A DNA stretch of 64,000 nucleotides from Streptomyces geranii (GTDB lineage Bacteria > Actinomycetota > Actinomycetes > Streptomycetales > Streptomycetaceae), in the NCBI RefSeq assembly GCF_002954775.1, contig NZ_PJME01000014.1, forward strand, positions 141,795 through 205,794. The letters are read 5' to 3'. The notes beneath the pieces were generated by a model, which saw only the letters and a program-made list of their open reading frames with translations, did no database searches and had not been told where the DNA came from. Below are positions 43,495-52,491 of this stretch, piece after piece. Numbering within the stretch: position 1 is the first letter of the stretch; every line of letters starts with the position of its first letter. Made by a program: the position numbers and the translations under genes.

Positions 43495-44561
43495 CGACGC
43501 CCCGGACAGAACACCTCGTCCTGCCCGGGGTCCTCACCGCCGAGCAGGCCGCCGTCACCGTCCGCGGGATCCTCGCGGAGCAGCGGGCGGACGGGGCCCT
43601 TCCGTGGTTCCGGGGGCACCATCTCGACCCGTGGGACCACATCGAGGCCGCGATGGCCCTGGACGCGGCCGGCGAGCACGAGGCCGCCGAGCGGGCGTAC
43701 CTGTGGCTGGCCGCCCATCAGGTGGAGGACGGCTCCTGGTACGCCGCGTACGCCGACGGGGACGCGGACGCCGTCACCGACCGGGGCCGGGAGACCAACT
43801 TCGTCGCCTACATAGCGGTCGGCGTCTGGCACCACTACCTCGCCACCGGCGACGACACCTTCCTGGACCGGCTGTGGCCGACCGTCTTCGCCGCCGTCGA
43901 GTTCGTGCTCCAGCTGCAGCAGCCCGGCGGCGAGATCGGGTGGAAGCGCGAGGACGACGGTACGGACCTCAAGGACGCGCTGCTGACCGGGAGTTCGTCG
44001 ATCCATCACGCGCTGCGCTGTGCGCTCGCCATCGCCGACGAACGTGAAGAGCCGCAGCCCGACTGGGAGTTGGCGGTCGGCGCGCTGCGGCACGCGATCC
44101 GCAGGCACCCGGAGCGGTTCCTCGACAAGGACCGCTACTCGATGGACTGGTACTACCCGGTCCTGGGCGGCGCGTTGACGGGTACGGAGGCCAAGTCCCG
44201 TATCGAGCAGGGCTGGGAGCGCTTCGTCGTGCCCGGGCTCGGGGTGCGGTGCGTGGTGCCCAACCCGTGGGTGACGGGCGGTGAGTCGGCCGAACTCGCC
44301 CTGGCCCTCTGGGCGGTGGGCGAGTCCGACCGCGCGCTGGAGATCCTGCAGTCGATCCAGCATCTGCGGGACGCGGACAGCGGGCTGTACTGGACGGGTT
44401 ACGTGTTCGACGCCCGGCAGATCTGGCCGCGCGAACTCACCACGTGGACGGCGGGTTCGCTGCTCCTCGCTGTCGCGGCACTTGGCGGTCATGAGGCGAC
44501 GTGCGCGGTGTTCGGAGGCGAGCTGCTGCCGACGGGACTGGACCCCGACTGCTGTACCTGA
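43491..44561 (+). CDS. Alpha/alpha-toroid (prenyltransferase-like) protein
   Basis: 356 residues, GTG start sharing GTGA with the methyltransferase stop. It shows alternating helices with D-G-A-L-P-W-F-R-G, D-P-W-D-H-I-E-A-A-M-A-L, D-G-S-W-Y-A-A-Y, G-R-E-T-N-F-V-A-Y-I and T-G-S-S-S-I-H-H-A-L motifs typical of (alpha/alpha)6 barrels. D-W-Y-Y-P-V-L-G-G is near 225. No D-x-D-D-T-A cyclase motif and no signal peptide. It may be a glycosidase-like or terpenoid-binding enzyme; I cannot decide. Third member of the GT4 operon. Confidence 0.75.
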   Translation: MTTPRTEHLVLPGVLTAEQAAVTVRGILAEQRADGALPWFRGHHLDPWDHIEAAMALDAAGEHEAAERAYLWLAAHQVEDGSWYAAYADGDADAVTDRGRETNFVAYIAVGVWHHYLATGDDTFLDRLWPTVFAAVEFVLQLQQPGGEIGWKREDDGTDLKDALLTGSSSIHHALRCALAIADEREEPQPDWELAVGALRHAIRRHPERFLDKDRYSMDWYYPVLGGALTGTEAKSRIEQGWERFVVPGLGVRCVVPNPWVTGGESAELALALWAVGESDRALEILQSIQHLRDADSGLYWTGYVFDARQIWPRELTTWTAGSLLLAVAALGGHEATCAVFGGELLPTGLDPDCCT

Positions 44562-44590
44562 CCGGCGCTCACCGGCATCGGTGCCGGCGC

Positions 44591-44881
44591 TCAGCCACGG
44601 CCCACGCGGCTGAGCGCATGGCCCACGAACAGGTAGACGACGGCGGCCAGTCCGTACCCGGCGACCACCCGCGCCCACTGCTCGTCGAAGGTGAACAGGT
44701 CGTACGACCAGCCCGCCAGCCACGTGGCCGCGTCGTGGACGAACTCCACGAAGCCGTTCGCGCGGTCCGCGTCGAGCAGGTAGAACAGGATCCAGAGCCC
44801 GAGAATGAGGGCCATGATGTCGGCGACGATCGCGAAGATCGAGCCGGCCCGGGTGGCACTGCGGCGAGTTCGAGGGGACAT
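44591..44881 (-). CDS. Small two-helix membrane protein
   Basis: 96 residues with two hydrophobic helices (IFAIVADIMALILGLWILFYLL-type near 15-37, and YGLAAVVYLFVGHAL near 75-90) separated by a W-L-A-G-W-S-Y-D-L-F loop. GGAGG two bases before ATG 44881. It is convergent with the toroid gene and divergent from the 45 kb operon. Unknown function. Confidence 0.72.
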   Translation of the reverse strand: MSPRTRRSATRAGSIFAIVADIMALILGLWILFYLLDADRANGFVEFVHDAATWLAGWSYDLFTFDEQWARVVAGYGLAAVVYLFVGHALSRVGRG

Positions 44882-45048
44882 GTCCTCCGGGTGCCCCCGA
44901 ATCGGGGATGAAATCAGCGCGGCGAGGGAATGAGGCGGTGGGGACGGCCGCCATTTACCTCCCGTTCGGCCGGAGTTGACGCTTCCAGGGGGCTGAGTTC
45001 GATGCCGTACCTGATGATCCTTCACCCGGGGGAGAGGCAGGGACAGCG

Positions 45049-46326
45049 GTGTCCGACGAGAACAGACCGCCCGTCGTCGAGGAACCGAGACTCACGACCC
45101 GGCGCCGCAGATCCAGACGCCGTCTCCCGCGCCATGTCGTCGTGGCGATGCCACTCGCCCTCGCCGGGCTGATCTCCCTGCTGGTCTCCGGCAACGCGCT
45201 GCGCCCCTTCGAACGCATCACGACCATCCAGGCCAAGATGGCCTCGAAGTCCGACTACTTCCAAGACCCGGAAGTACGGCGGCTGTTGCTCAGGCACGGC
45301 ATCCGGGTCGAGGTCCAGCGGCTCGGGTCACGGGGCATCGCCCAGCAGTCGCTGGCGGGTATGGACGTGGTCTTCCCGTCCGGCCAGCCCGCCGCCAAGA
45401 CCATCCTCGACAAGCAGGGCCGGACCCTCGACTCGGTCCGCCCCTTCGTCACCCCGCTCGTGCTCGCGACCTTCCGGGACTACGCCGAGACCCTGCGGGA
45501 GCTGGGCGTGGCCGAGCCCCAGAAGTCCGGCGGGAACACGCTCTACTACAACCTCAGGATGGACGAGTTCACCAAGCTGCTGGACGGCATCAGCGTCGAC
45601 AGGGCGGGGAAACCGGTCGACCAGGACGGCGACGGGAAGGTCGAACCCGCGGACACCTGGAACGGCATCGGCTTCGACGACGTCAACAAGGGCGAGAGCA
45701 ACGGCGGCCGGGTCCTCGTCCGCACCTCCAGCGTGTGCGAGTCCAACTCGGCCGGCACCTACCTCAGCATCCTCTCCTTCGTGCGGAACGGGCAGCGTGT
45801 GCCGGTTGCCGAGGACCAGGTGGTCGACCTCGCCAAGGCCGTCAAGCCCCTGATCAACCTCCAGGGCATGTGGTCCGACGAGCAGGCCGACAGCTACTTC
45901 TCCGGCGAGGGCGAGAGCATCGCGCCCATCGCGGTGATCTACGAGCACCAGTACCTCGCCCACCAACTCGCCTACCGGGAGCGGCACAAGAAGCAGGACA
46001 CCCAGCGCGTCCTGCTCTACCCCACGCCCTACGCCCTCACCGAGCCCCAGCTCATCGGCCTCACCGACGACGGCGACCGGCTCGTCGAGATCATCCGCAC
46101 CGACGCCGAACTGCGCCAGCGGGCCACCGAGTTGGGCTTCCGCGTCCGGTTCTCCGGCGAGGACGGCAGCAGCGACCAGCTGAACGCCTACCTTCGCGGA
46201 CACGGGATACAGGTCCCGGCCCGCAACAGCGACCAGACCAAGGTCGACATCCCCGACCTGAACGTCCTGGAGCGGATCATCGACTACGTCGGCGACTGCC
46301 CGGCCGCCGAACAGGCCACCCCGTGA
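45049..46326 (+). CDS. Membrane-anchored substrate-binding-protein-like extracellular protein
   Basis: 425 residues, GTG start. An Arg-rich cytoplasmic head (R-R-R-R-S-R-R-R) precedes one helix (about 28-50: VVVAMPLALAGLISLLVSG). The outer part has alternating beta/alpha segments resembling periplasmic binding proteins (I-R-V-E-V-Q-R-L-G-S-R-G-I, G-M-D-V-V-F-P-S-G-Q-P) and a D-Q-D-G-D-G-K-V-E calcium-loop-like segment. No membrane pore or enzyme motif. First gene of a coupled three-gene operon; its stop overlaps the next start (GTGA). Family name unknown to me. Confidence 0.7.
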   Translation: MSDENRPPVVEEPRLTTRRRRSRRRLPRHVVVAMPLALAGLISLLVSGNALRPFERITTIQAKMASKSDYFQDPEVRRLLLRHGIRVEVQRLGSRGIAQQSLAGMDVVFPSGQPAAKTILDKQGRTLDSVRPFVTPLVLATFRDYAETLRELGVAEPQKSGGNTLYYNLRMDEFTKLLDGISVDRAGKPVDQDGDGKVEPADTWNGIGFDDVNKGESNGGRVLVRTSSVCESNSAGTYLSILSFVRNGQRVPVAEDQVVDLAKAVKPLINLQGMWSDEQADSYFSGEGESIAPIAVIYEHQYLAHQLAYRERHKKQDTQRVLLYPTPYALTEPQLIGLTDDGDRLVEIIRTDAELRQRATELGFRVRFSGEDGSSDQLNAYLRGHGIQVPARNSDQTKVDIPDLNVLERIIDYVGDCPAAEQATP

Positions 46327-47906
46327 GGCGCGTCTCCCGGGCCGCGACCGCCTGTCTCGCCCTGGCCCTCCTCGCCACGCTCGGCTCCGGCTGCACCCGG
46401 GGCCGGGACGACGTCACCCTGACCGTCCTCGCCAGCCCCGAACTCGCCGACCTGGCACCCCTGCTGGCCGACCTGAAGGAGGACACGGGCGTCGAGCTGG
46501 ACATGCGGTACAAGGCGACCCCCGACCTCACCGCGGCCTCCTCGGACTCCGCCTACGACCTGGCCTGGCCCGCCTCCGACCGCTCCTTCCTGCTGCGCCT
46601 CCAGGAGTCCGGCGGCCGGACGGCCCGGCCCGAGTCGACCGCCATCATGCGCTCACCCGTGGTCGTCGGCCTCACCCCCGAGGTCGCCCGGCAGTTGCGG
46701 GCGGCCGTCCCCGGCGGCCGGCTCTCCTGGGCGGACATCGCGGACGCCGCCGCCGACGGCACCGTACGGTTCGGGATGGCCGATCCGCGGAGCAGCGACA
46801 CCGGCCGCGCGGCCCTCGTCGGCGTCGCCACGGCGGCGGCCGGGACGGGCGGCGCCCTGCGCCAACAGGACGTCTCCTGCGACCGGTTGCGGGGCTTCCG
46901 CTCGGGCCAGACCCTCACCGCCGCCGGCTCCCGCGCCCTGCTCGACGCCTACACCGCCCACCAGGACGACGCCAACGCCCTCATCGCCCACGAGTCCGAA
47001 CTGCTCACCCTGAACGCCACCGGAAAGCTCACCGCGCCCCTGGAGATCGTGTACCCCGAGGACGGCATGGTGCTGTCCGACTTCCCGCTGCTGCTCCTCG
47101 ACCCGGACCGGCACTCCGCGTACGTCAAGGTGGTCGACTGGCTGAAGAGCGCCGACGTACAGCGGAAGTTGATGCAGCGCACCCACCGGCGCCCGGTGAA
47201 CCAGGACGTCGAGCCCTCGGCGAGCCTGCGCGCCGACGTCGGCAACGCCCTGTCCTACCCCGACAGGACGGCCGTCGTGGATCAACTGGTCGCCGACTAC
47301 GGCGATCCGGCGAGTACGACCGCCGACCAGGTCGTGTTCGTGCTCGACTTCTCGCCCTCGATGCGCGGCGAACGCATGGCCGGACTCCGCGCCGCCTTCG
47401 CGGGCCTCAGCGGCGCCGACACCACCGCCACCGGCAAGTTCGCCCGCTTCTACCGGGGCGAGCGCCTGACGGTCGTCCGGTTCGCGGGCCGCGTACTGGA
47501 GGAACGGACCGTCACCGTCCGGGGCGACGGCGATCTCCGCACACTCGACAAGGTGGTGGCGGAAGGGGACTTCGCCGAGGACACCGCCGTCTGGTCGGCC
47601 CTCGACCGGGGTTACCGGATCGCCGTCGAGGCGGTGCGCGAGGAGCCCGCCCGGCCGGTGTCGATCGTGCTGATGACGGACGGCGAGAGCAACTCCGGTA
47701 TCGGCTACGAGGAGTTCCTGCGCCGCCACCGTCAACTGGCCGCCGACGCGGCCGAGGTGAGCGAGGTGCCCACCTTCCCCGTCCAGTTCGGAGAGGCCGA
47801 CGCCGCCGCCCTGAGGAAGGCCGCCGACGCGACCGGCGGCCGGATGGTCGACGCCGGACTCTCCTCGCTCTCCGACGCGTTCAAGGAGATCCGTGGGTGT
47901 CACTGA
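46323..47906 (+). CDS. Lipoprotein with substrate-binding-like domain fused to VWA domain
   Basis: 527 residues, GTG start. Lipobox L-G-S-G-C at about 24. Residues 30-310 look like an extracellular solute-binding protein (V-L-A-S-P-E-L-A-D-L, D-L-A-W-P-A-S-D-R-S-F). Residues 330-525 are a von Willebrand A domain with an intact MIDAS: V-F-V-L-D-F-S-P-S-M-R (D-x-S-x-S, about 340) and L-M-T-D-G-E-S-N-S (Asp). Such binding-protein/VWA proteins occur in Streptomyces, often near TelA-type genes, but none is seen here. A metal-dependent protein-contact role is inferred. Confidence 0.8.
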   Translation: MRRVSRAATACLALALLATLGSGCTRGRDDVTLTVLASPELADLAPLLADLKEDTGVELDMRYKATPDLTAASSDSAYDLAWPASDRSFLLRLQESGGRTARPESTAIMRSPVVVGLTPEVARQLRAAVPGGRLSWADIADAAADGTVRFGMADPRSSDTGRAALVGVATAAAGTGGALRQQDVSCDRLRGFRSGQTLTAAGSRALLDAYTAHQDDANALIAHESELLTLNATGKLTAPLEIVYPEDGMVLSDFPLLLLDPDRHSAYVKVVDWLKSADVQRKLMQRTHRRPVNQDVEPSASLRADVGNALSYPDRTAVVDQLVADYGDPASTTADQVVFVLDFSPSMRGERMAGLRAAFAGLSGADTTATGKFARFYRGERLTVVRFAGRVLEERTVTVRGDGDLRTLDKVVAEGDFAEDTAVWSALDRGYRIAVEAVREEPARPVSIVLMTDGESNSGIGYEEFLRRHRQLAADAAEVSEVPTFPVQFGEADAAALRKAADATGGRMVDAGLSSLSDAFKEIRGCH

Positions 47907-48693
47907 GAGTCAGTGGTGGAGCCAGTGGTGGCCGTGGCTGGCCGTCTGGGCGGTGACGGCGGTCAGTATCGGCGTCCTGCTCCGGTACGCGCTGGTCGAC
48001 CGTGGGTGGCCGCGCCGCCGGCGCCGGGGCGTCGGGCGTACCGACCTGGGCATGTGCTTCTACCTGCACAAGCAGCGCGTGATGGACATCTACCAGGCCG
48101 GCGGCTTCTCGGAGGCCCTGGAGCAGGAGGTCGCCGACAAGATCAACGTCAACGGCGGCTTCGGGCTGTGGGCCAAGACCCTCGGCCTGCTGGGCATCAA
48201 CGCCCACCGGGACGTGGCCAAGGAGCGCGTCATCAGGTTCATCCGCGAGAGCACGCCCATCATGGTGATCCGGGTGCTCATGGACACGATGCGGAAAGAG
48301 GACGTCGTCGTCGACGCCGACCTCACCACCGGCCGTCTGCTCCCCAACGGGACCCTCACGGAGGCGCTGCGCGACCGCGCCGACGGCGGAACGGGCGCGG
48401 GTACCGGCATCGGGACGGTACCGCTGAGCGCGGTGATGACCGAGTTCGTCTCGGTCACCGGCCTGTTCTCCGCCCGCCGCACGGAGAGCGGGGACGTCGT
48501 CCTGCGGGCACGGTACGAGGGGGCGCCCGCCGCCCAGGTGAAGGTCACCTGCGCCGAGTCCGAGGGGCTCGGCGAGTTCCGCGACGCGGACTACTACACG
48601 GGGGCGTTCCAGGCGCGCTGCCTGGGCAAGGTGCGCACCTGGGACCGGGAGACGGGCGAACTGACCCTGGACCCGATCGCCATCTTCCGCTGA
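47893..48693 (+). CDS. Membrane-anchored cytosolic protein, third gene of the VWA operon
   Basis: 266 residues, GTG start inside the VWA gene end (14-base overlap). A Trp-rich N-terminus (S-Q-W-W-S-Q-W-W-P-W) leads into one helix (about 14-33), then R-R-R-R-R. The soluble part begins with L-G-M-C-F-Y-L-H-K-Q-R-V-M-D-I-Y and contains V-P-L-S-A-V-M-T-E-F-V-S-V-T-G-L-F-S and A-C/V-T-C-A-E-S. The opening and the F-V-x-V-x-G motif faintly recall DUF6414 proteins. No assigned function; a cytosolic partner of the two outer proteins is plausible. Confidence 0.65.
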   Translation: MGVTESQWWSQWWPWLAVWAVTAVSIGVLLRYALVDRGWPRRRRRGVGRTDLGMCFYLHKQRVMDIYQAGGFSEALEQEVADKINVNGGFGLWAKTLGLLGINAHRDVAKERVIRFIRESTPIMVIRVLMDTMRKEDVVVDADLTTGRLLPNGTLTEALRDRADGGTGAGTGIGTVPLSAVMTEFVSVTGLFSARRTESGDVVLRARYEGAPAAQVKVTCAESEGLGEFRDADYYTGAFQARCLGKVRTWDRETGELTLDPIAIFR

Positions 48694-48725
48694 CCGGGCA
48701 CGAGTTGAGACGAGTCGAGACGGCT

Positions 48726-49736
48726 CTACGAGTTCAGCTCGGCGAGGACCCGCAGGGTGTGCGGATCGGGGGAGAGCACGAGCAGGTCGGTCACCGGGCC
48801 CTTGCGCCACAACTCCAGCCGCTCGGCGATGCGTTCGCGCGGCCCGACGAGGGAGATCTCGTCGGCGAAGGCGTCCGGCACGGCCAGCACGGCCTCCTCG
48901 CGGCGCCCGGCGAGGAACAGTTCCTGGATCCGCCGGGCCTCCTCCTCGTACCCCATCCGCGCCATCAGATCGGCGTGGAAGTTACGGGCCGCGTGTCCCA
49001 TCCCGCCGATGTAGAACCCGAGCATCGTCTTGACGGGCAGCAGCCCTTCGGCGACGTCGGCGCAGACCCGGGCCTGCGCCATGGGCGCGACGAGGAACCC
49101 GTCGGGAGCGCCGCTGAGCGGCTCCTCGTACAGCCCGGCCCGCAGCGGGGACCAGTACAGGGGCAGCCAGCCGTCCGCGATACGGGCCGTCTGGGCGATG
49201 TTCCTCGGCCCCTCCGCCCCGAGCAGCACGGGGAGTTGGGCGCGCAGGGGATGGGTGATGGACTTGAGGGGCTTGCCGATGCCCGTCCCGTCCGGCCCGT
49301 CGTAGGGCAGGGAGTGGAAGCGCCCCGACACCTGAACCGGGGCCTCGCGCCTGAGGACTTGGCGTACGACGTCCACGTACTCCCGGGTCGCGGTGAGCGG
49401 CGACTTCGGGAACGGGCGCCCGTACCACCCTTCCACGACCTGCGGGCCGGACAGCCCCAGCCCGAGAAGAACACGGCCGCCGGAGAGGTGGTCGAGGGTG
49501 AGGGCGTGCATCGCGGTGGTCGTCGGCGACCGGGCCGCCATCTGGGCAACGGCCGTACCCAGCTTGATCCTTGACGTCTGAGCCGCGATCCAGGTCAGCG
49601 GGGTGAACGCGTCCGAGCCCCAGGACTCGGCCGTCCACACGGAGTCGTAGCCGAGCCGTTCGGCCTCCTGGGCGAGCGGGACGTGGTCCGGGGAGGGGCC
49701 GCGCCCCCAGTAGCCGAGCGCGAGACCGAGCCGCAT
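48726..49736 (-). CDS. F420-dependent LLM-class oxidoreductase
   Basis: 336 residues with the luciferase-like TIM barrel signatures: G-L-A-L-G-Y-W-G start, W-T-A-E-S-W-G-S-D-A-F (about 40), L-G-T-A-V-A-Q-M-A-A-R-S-P (about 62), G-R-V-L-L-G-L-G-L-S-G-P (about 90). Hydride transfer with F420 is typical for Actinobacteria; FMN cannot be excluded. AGGAGG ends just before the ATG, and a CTGACG box overlaps the region 10 bases upstream. That box links it to the steroid promoters of this window. Confidence 0.85.
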   Translation of the reverse strand: MRLGLALGYWGRGPSPDHVPLAQEAERLGYDSVWTAESWGSDAFTPLTWIAAQTSRIKLGTAVAQMAARSPTTTAMHALTLDHLSGGRVLLGLGLSGPQVVEGWYGRPFPKSPLTATREYVDVVRQVLRREAPVQVSGRFHSLPYDGPDGTGIGKPLKSITHPLRAQLPVLLGAEGPRNIAQTARIADGWLPLYWSPLRAGLYEEPLSGAPDGFLVAPMAQARVCADVAEGLLPVKTMLGFYIGGMGHAARNFHADLMARMGYEEEARRIQELFLAGRREEAVLAVPDAFADEISLVGPRERIAERLELWRKGPVTDLLVLSPDPHTLRVLAELNS

Positions 49737-49745
49737 GCCTGCCTC

Positions 49746-49760
49746 CTGACGATCCGTCAG
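49746..49760. promoter_or_regulatory. CTGACG-N3-CGTCAG box
   Basis: CTGACG-ATC-CGTCAG, perfect arms, 10 bases upstream of the F420-type oxidoreductase ATG and overlapping its ribosome site on the minus strand. Confidence 0.75.
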
Positions 49761-49792
49761 ATACAAGAGAGCTGGCGGCGACTGTACGACAA

Positions 49793-49822
49793 CGGCCCCT
49801 CACCGGGAAGGGTGAGGGGCCG
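49793..49822. terminator. Strong hairpin downstream of the 49.9 kb membrane protein gene
   Basis: CGGCCCCTCACC and GGTGAGGGGCCG pair perfectly over 12 bases with a 6-base loop, 29 bases past the stop on the minus strand. Confidence 0.88.
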
Positions 49823-49850
49823 AGGCGGTACGCGGCGGTACGCGACGGGG

Positions 49851-50705
49851 CTAGCCGCGCTGGATGCCGGACGTGTCCTGGAGGACACCCCGGCGGCCGT
49901 CCTGCGTCTGGGCGATGAGGCCCTGGCCGCGCTGCTCGACGGCCAGGTACCAGGTGCCGGGGGCCAGTTCGGCGATCGGCGCGGACGAACCGTCCTCCGC
50001 GAAGAGCGGACGCGGCACCGGGACGGCGAACCAGAAGGGGGAGAAGTCGGGGGCCGGGGCCTGCGCCTGCTGCTGACCGGCACCCGCACCGGCACCGGCA
50101 CCGGCGCCGAAGGGCTGACCGGCCTGCGGCTGGCCGCCGTACGGCTGCGGCTGCGCACCGGCACCCGGGTAGCCGTAGCCGCCCTGGGGCTGGCCACCGG
50201 GGTAGGGCTGGCCGCCGCCGTAGGGCTGCGGGGCGGGCGGCTTGGGGGCGCCGATGAGGGCGCCCTTGAGGGCCGGGACCAGCGGGGTGGCGACCGCGGC
50301 GGCGGCCATGACGACCGTCGCGACGAGGGAGAGGATCAGACCGGTACCGGCGTCCGGGCCCGAACCGGCGTTGACGCCGACGTTGTCGATGCCGCCCGCC
50401 GGGTCGAAGACGTTGCCCAGGGCGCTCCAGGCGGCGAAGACGGTGAAGGCGACACCGAACTGGCCGAGGTCGATGCCCGCCACCTTCGGCACCTGGGGCA
50501 GACCGTGCGACACCACGACGAGCGCGGCACCGATGAGACCCGCGAGGACGACGCCCAACAGGACCGGTCCACTGGCCCAGGCGCTAGGCATGTCGACGTT
50601 CGTGGCACCGTCGACGGAGTAGATGTCGAGGAACGACGCGATGAACAGCAACACCGCTGCTCCGATCACCACGCCGTCGCCTCGAGTGAGGGAGCGGATA
50701 TTCAC
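49851..50705 (-). CDS. Four-helix membrane protein with Gln/Gly/Pro-rich linker and C-terminal domain
   Basis: 284 residues. Four hydrophobic helices (about 10-30, 42-66, 80-100, 120-145) are followed by a low-complexity P-Q-P-Y-G-G-G-Q-P-Y linker (about 155-225). A compact C-terminal part has F-W-F-A-V-P-V-P-R-P-L and L-A-P-G-T-W-Y-L-A-V-E-Q-R-G, a beta-rich pattern. It resembles a common Streptomyces integral membrane family of unknown role (DUF5336-like in the membrane part). Terminator follows. Confidence 0.75.
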   Translation of the reverse strand: MNIRSLTRGDGVVIGAAVLLFIASFLDIYSVDGATNVDMPSAWASGPVLLGVVLAGLIGAALVVVSHGLPQVPKVAGIDLGQFGVAFTVFAAWSALGNVFDPAGGIDNVGVNAGSGPDAGTGLILSLVATVVMAAAAVATPLVPALKGALIGAPKPPAPQPYGGGQPYPGGQPQGGYGYPGAGAQPQPYGGQPQAGQPFGAGAGAGAGAGQQQAQAPAPDFSPFWFAVPVPRPLFAEDGSSAPIAELAPGTWYLAVEQRGQGLIAQTQDGRRGVLQDTSGIQRG

Positions 50706-50814
50706 TTCAGGTCCTCAGGTCCTTCGTAGGTCGTGTCGTCGTCAATCGATCGTTCGTAGGGGCACGACATTATCGTCCGTCCGAGCGGACTGTCCGCCGG
50801 GATGCACGCGTTGA

Positions 50815-51732
50815 TCACGAACCGCGCAGGAAACTCACGATTCCTTCAGAGATCCCCTCGGCCGCCTTCTCCCGCCAGACCCCACTGGTCAGCAGGGCGG
50901 CGTCCTTGCTGTCGCGCATGTTGCCGCACTCGATGAACACCTTCGGAACCGTTGACAGATTGAGACCGCCGAGGTCCGTACGGGTGTCGAGACCGGTGCC
51001 GCCGCCGATGTAGTTGGAGGGCGCGGAGCCGGTCTCGCGGGCGAACCCGGCCTTGACGTCCTCGCCGAGCACCTTGGAGGAGGCGACGATCGGCCGGGTG
51101 TCGGCGGCGCCCTCGTCCACAACACCCGGCAGGATCACATGGAAGCCCCGGTTGCCGGCCGAACTCCCGTCCGCGTGGATGGAGACGACGGCGTCGGCAC
51201 GCGCGGCGTTCCCGATCCGGGCCCGCTCGTCCACGCACGGCCCGAAGGCCCGGTCGTCGGTCTTGCCGCCGTCCTGGGTCAACTTCACGGTGGCGCCCAG
51301 CTGTTCGAGCACCGTCCGCAGCCGCCGCGCGACATCGAGGGTGAACTCGGCCTCCGTGAACCCGCTGTTGGTGGCGGTACCGGTGGTGTCGCACTCCTTG
51401 GAGCCCGTCCCGATGTTCACCTTGCGGTTGATCTCGGCGGTGTGCGTGAAGTTCCCGGGATTGTGCCCCGGGTCGATCACGACGACCTTCCCCGCGAGCG
51501 GCGCGGCGGCCTCACTCGGCACGACGATGCCGGGCGTCCCGATGGGCGAGAGGGGCGAGTAGTCGTCGGCGGCCGAACTGCCCTCCTTCCCACCACCGTC
51601 GTCGGCGACGGCCCCCCAGACGAACCACCCTCCGCCGCCCAGCACCAGCACGGCGAGGGCGACGGCCAGCGGACGGCGCACGAAGGAACGAGGGGGCTGG
51701 GACGGCTCGAAGCCGGGGCCTGCGTAGGACAC
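50815..51732 (-). CDS. N-acetylmuramoyl-L-alanine amidase (Amidase_3), membrane-anchored
   Basis: 305 residues. A signal anchor at about 20-42 precedes the zinc amidase domain: V-V-I-D-P-G-H-N-P-G-N (metal His, about 90), F-T-E-A-E-F (Glu), V-S-I-H-A-D-G (metal His, about 175) and I-E-C-G-N-M (catalytic Glu, about 270). It cuts the bond between MurNAc and the stem peptide outside the cell. The GTG at 51732 opens V-S-Y-A-G-P; the ribosome site is weak. Confidence 0.88.
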   Translation of the reverse strand: MSYAGPGFEPSQPPRSFVRRPLAVALAVLVLGGGGWFVWGAVADDGGGKEGSSAADDYSPLSPIGTPGIVVPSEAAAPLAGKVVVIDPGHNPGNFTHTAEINRKVNIGTGSKECDTTGTATNSGFTEAEFTLDVARRLRTVLEQLGATVKLTQDGGKTDDRAFGPCVDERARIGNAARADAVVSIHADGSSAGNRGFHVILPGVVDEGAADTRPIVASSKVLGEDVKAGFARETGSAPSNYIGGGTGLDTRTDLGGLNLSTVPKVFIECGNMRDSKDAALLTSGVWREKAAEGISEGIVSFLRGS

Positions 51733-51752
51733 GTCAGCGACTCTAACCGGCC

Positions 51753-52406
51753 TCAGACCCCGGCTCCCGTTCGCCGCAGCACACGCAGCGAGCGGGTCGC
51801 GGAGACCTCGGTGAAGGCGCCGGAGGCGAGGGCACGGAGGTAGACGCGGTAGGGGGCCTGGCCGGTGAACTCGTCCTCGGGGTCCGGAAAGACGTCGTGG
51901 ATGAGCAGGAGCCCGCCCTCGGCGACATGCGGGGCCCAGCCCTCGTAGTCGGCGGTGGCGTGCTCGTCGGTGTGGCCGCCGTCGACGAAGACGAGCCCGA
52001 GCGGCGAGTTCCAGACCCGCGCGACCTGCGGCGACCGTCCGACGACCGCGATCACGTGGTCCTCCAGCCCGGCCCGGTGCAGGGCCCGCCGGAAGAGGGG
52101 AAGCGTGTCCATGACCCCGAGCACCGGGTCGACGGTCTCCGGGTCGTGGTAGTCCCACCCCGGCTGCTGCTCCTCACTGCCCCGATGGTGATCGACGGTG
52201 ACCGCCGAGACCCCGGTCGCCCGAGCGGCATCGGCGAGCAGAATCGTGGACCGCCCGCAGTACGTCCCCACTTCGAGCAGCGGCAGCCCCAACGCACCCG
52301 CCTCGACGGCAGCCGCGTAGAGCGCGAGCCCCTCGTCGGCGGGCATGAACCCCTTGGCCCCCTCGAACGCGTCCAGAATCTCGGGCTTGGGCGCGGTGGG
52401 GGCCAT
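51753..52406 (-). CDS. Class I SAM methyltransferase (Methyltransf_24-type)
   Basis: 217 residues. Motif I L-L-E-V-G-T-Y-C-G-R-S-T (about 45), acidic V-T-V-D-H-H-R-G-S-E-E (about 72) and F-V-D-G-G-H-T-D-E-H (about 135) with I-H-D-V-F-P-D-P. This resembles the sugar or cephalosporin-hydroxylase-like methyltransferase group. GAGAGG precedes ATG 52406. The frame continues upstream into a repeat (52492-52520), not counted. Acceptor unknown. Confidence 0.82.
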   Translation of the reverse strand: MAPTAPKPEILDAFEGAKGFMPADEGLALYAAAVEAGALGLPLLEVGTYCGRSTILLADAARATGVSAVTVDHHRGSEEQQPGWDYHDPETVDPVLGVMDTLPLFRRALHRAGLEDHVIAVVGRSPQVARVWNSPLGLVFVDGGHTDEHATADYEGWAPHVAEGGLLLIHDVFPDPEDEFTGQAPYRVYLRALASGAFTEVSATRSLRVLRRTGAGV

Positions 52407-52491
52407 GGGGGGTCCTCTCAGTCGTACGTGCGTGCGGGAACCCCCATGCTGCCGCACAACGTGGGTGCCGGAATGACCAGGGGCGCCCGCA

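Noticed and set aside
44572..44587. Terminator hairpin CCGGCA-TCGG-TGCCGG between convergent genes
   Set aside because: The stem is only 6 bases in DNA this GC-rich and cannot be told from chance.
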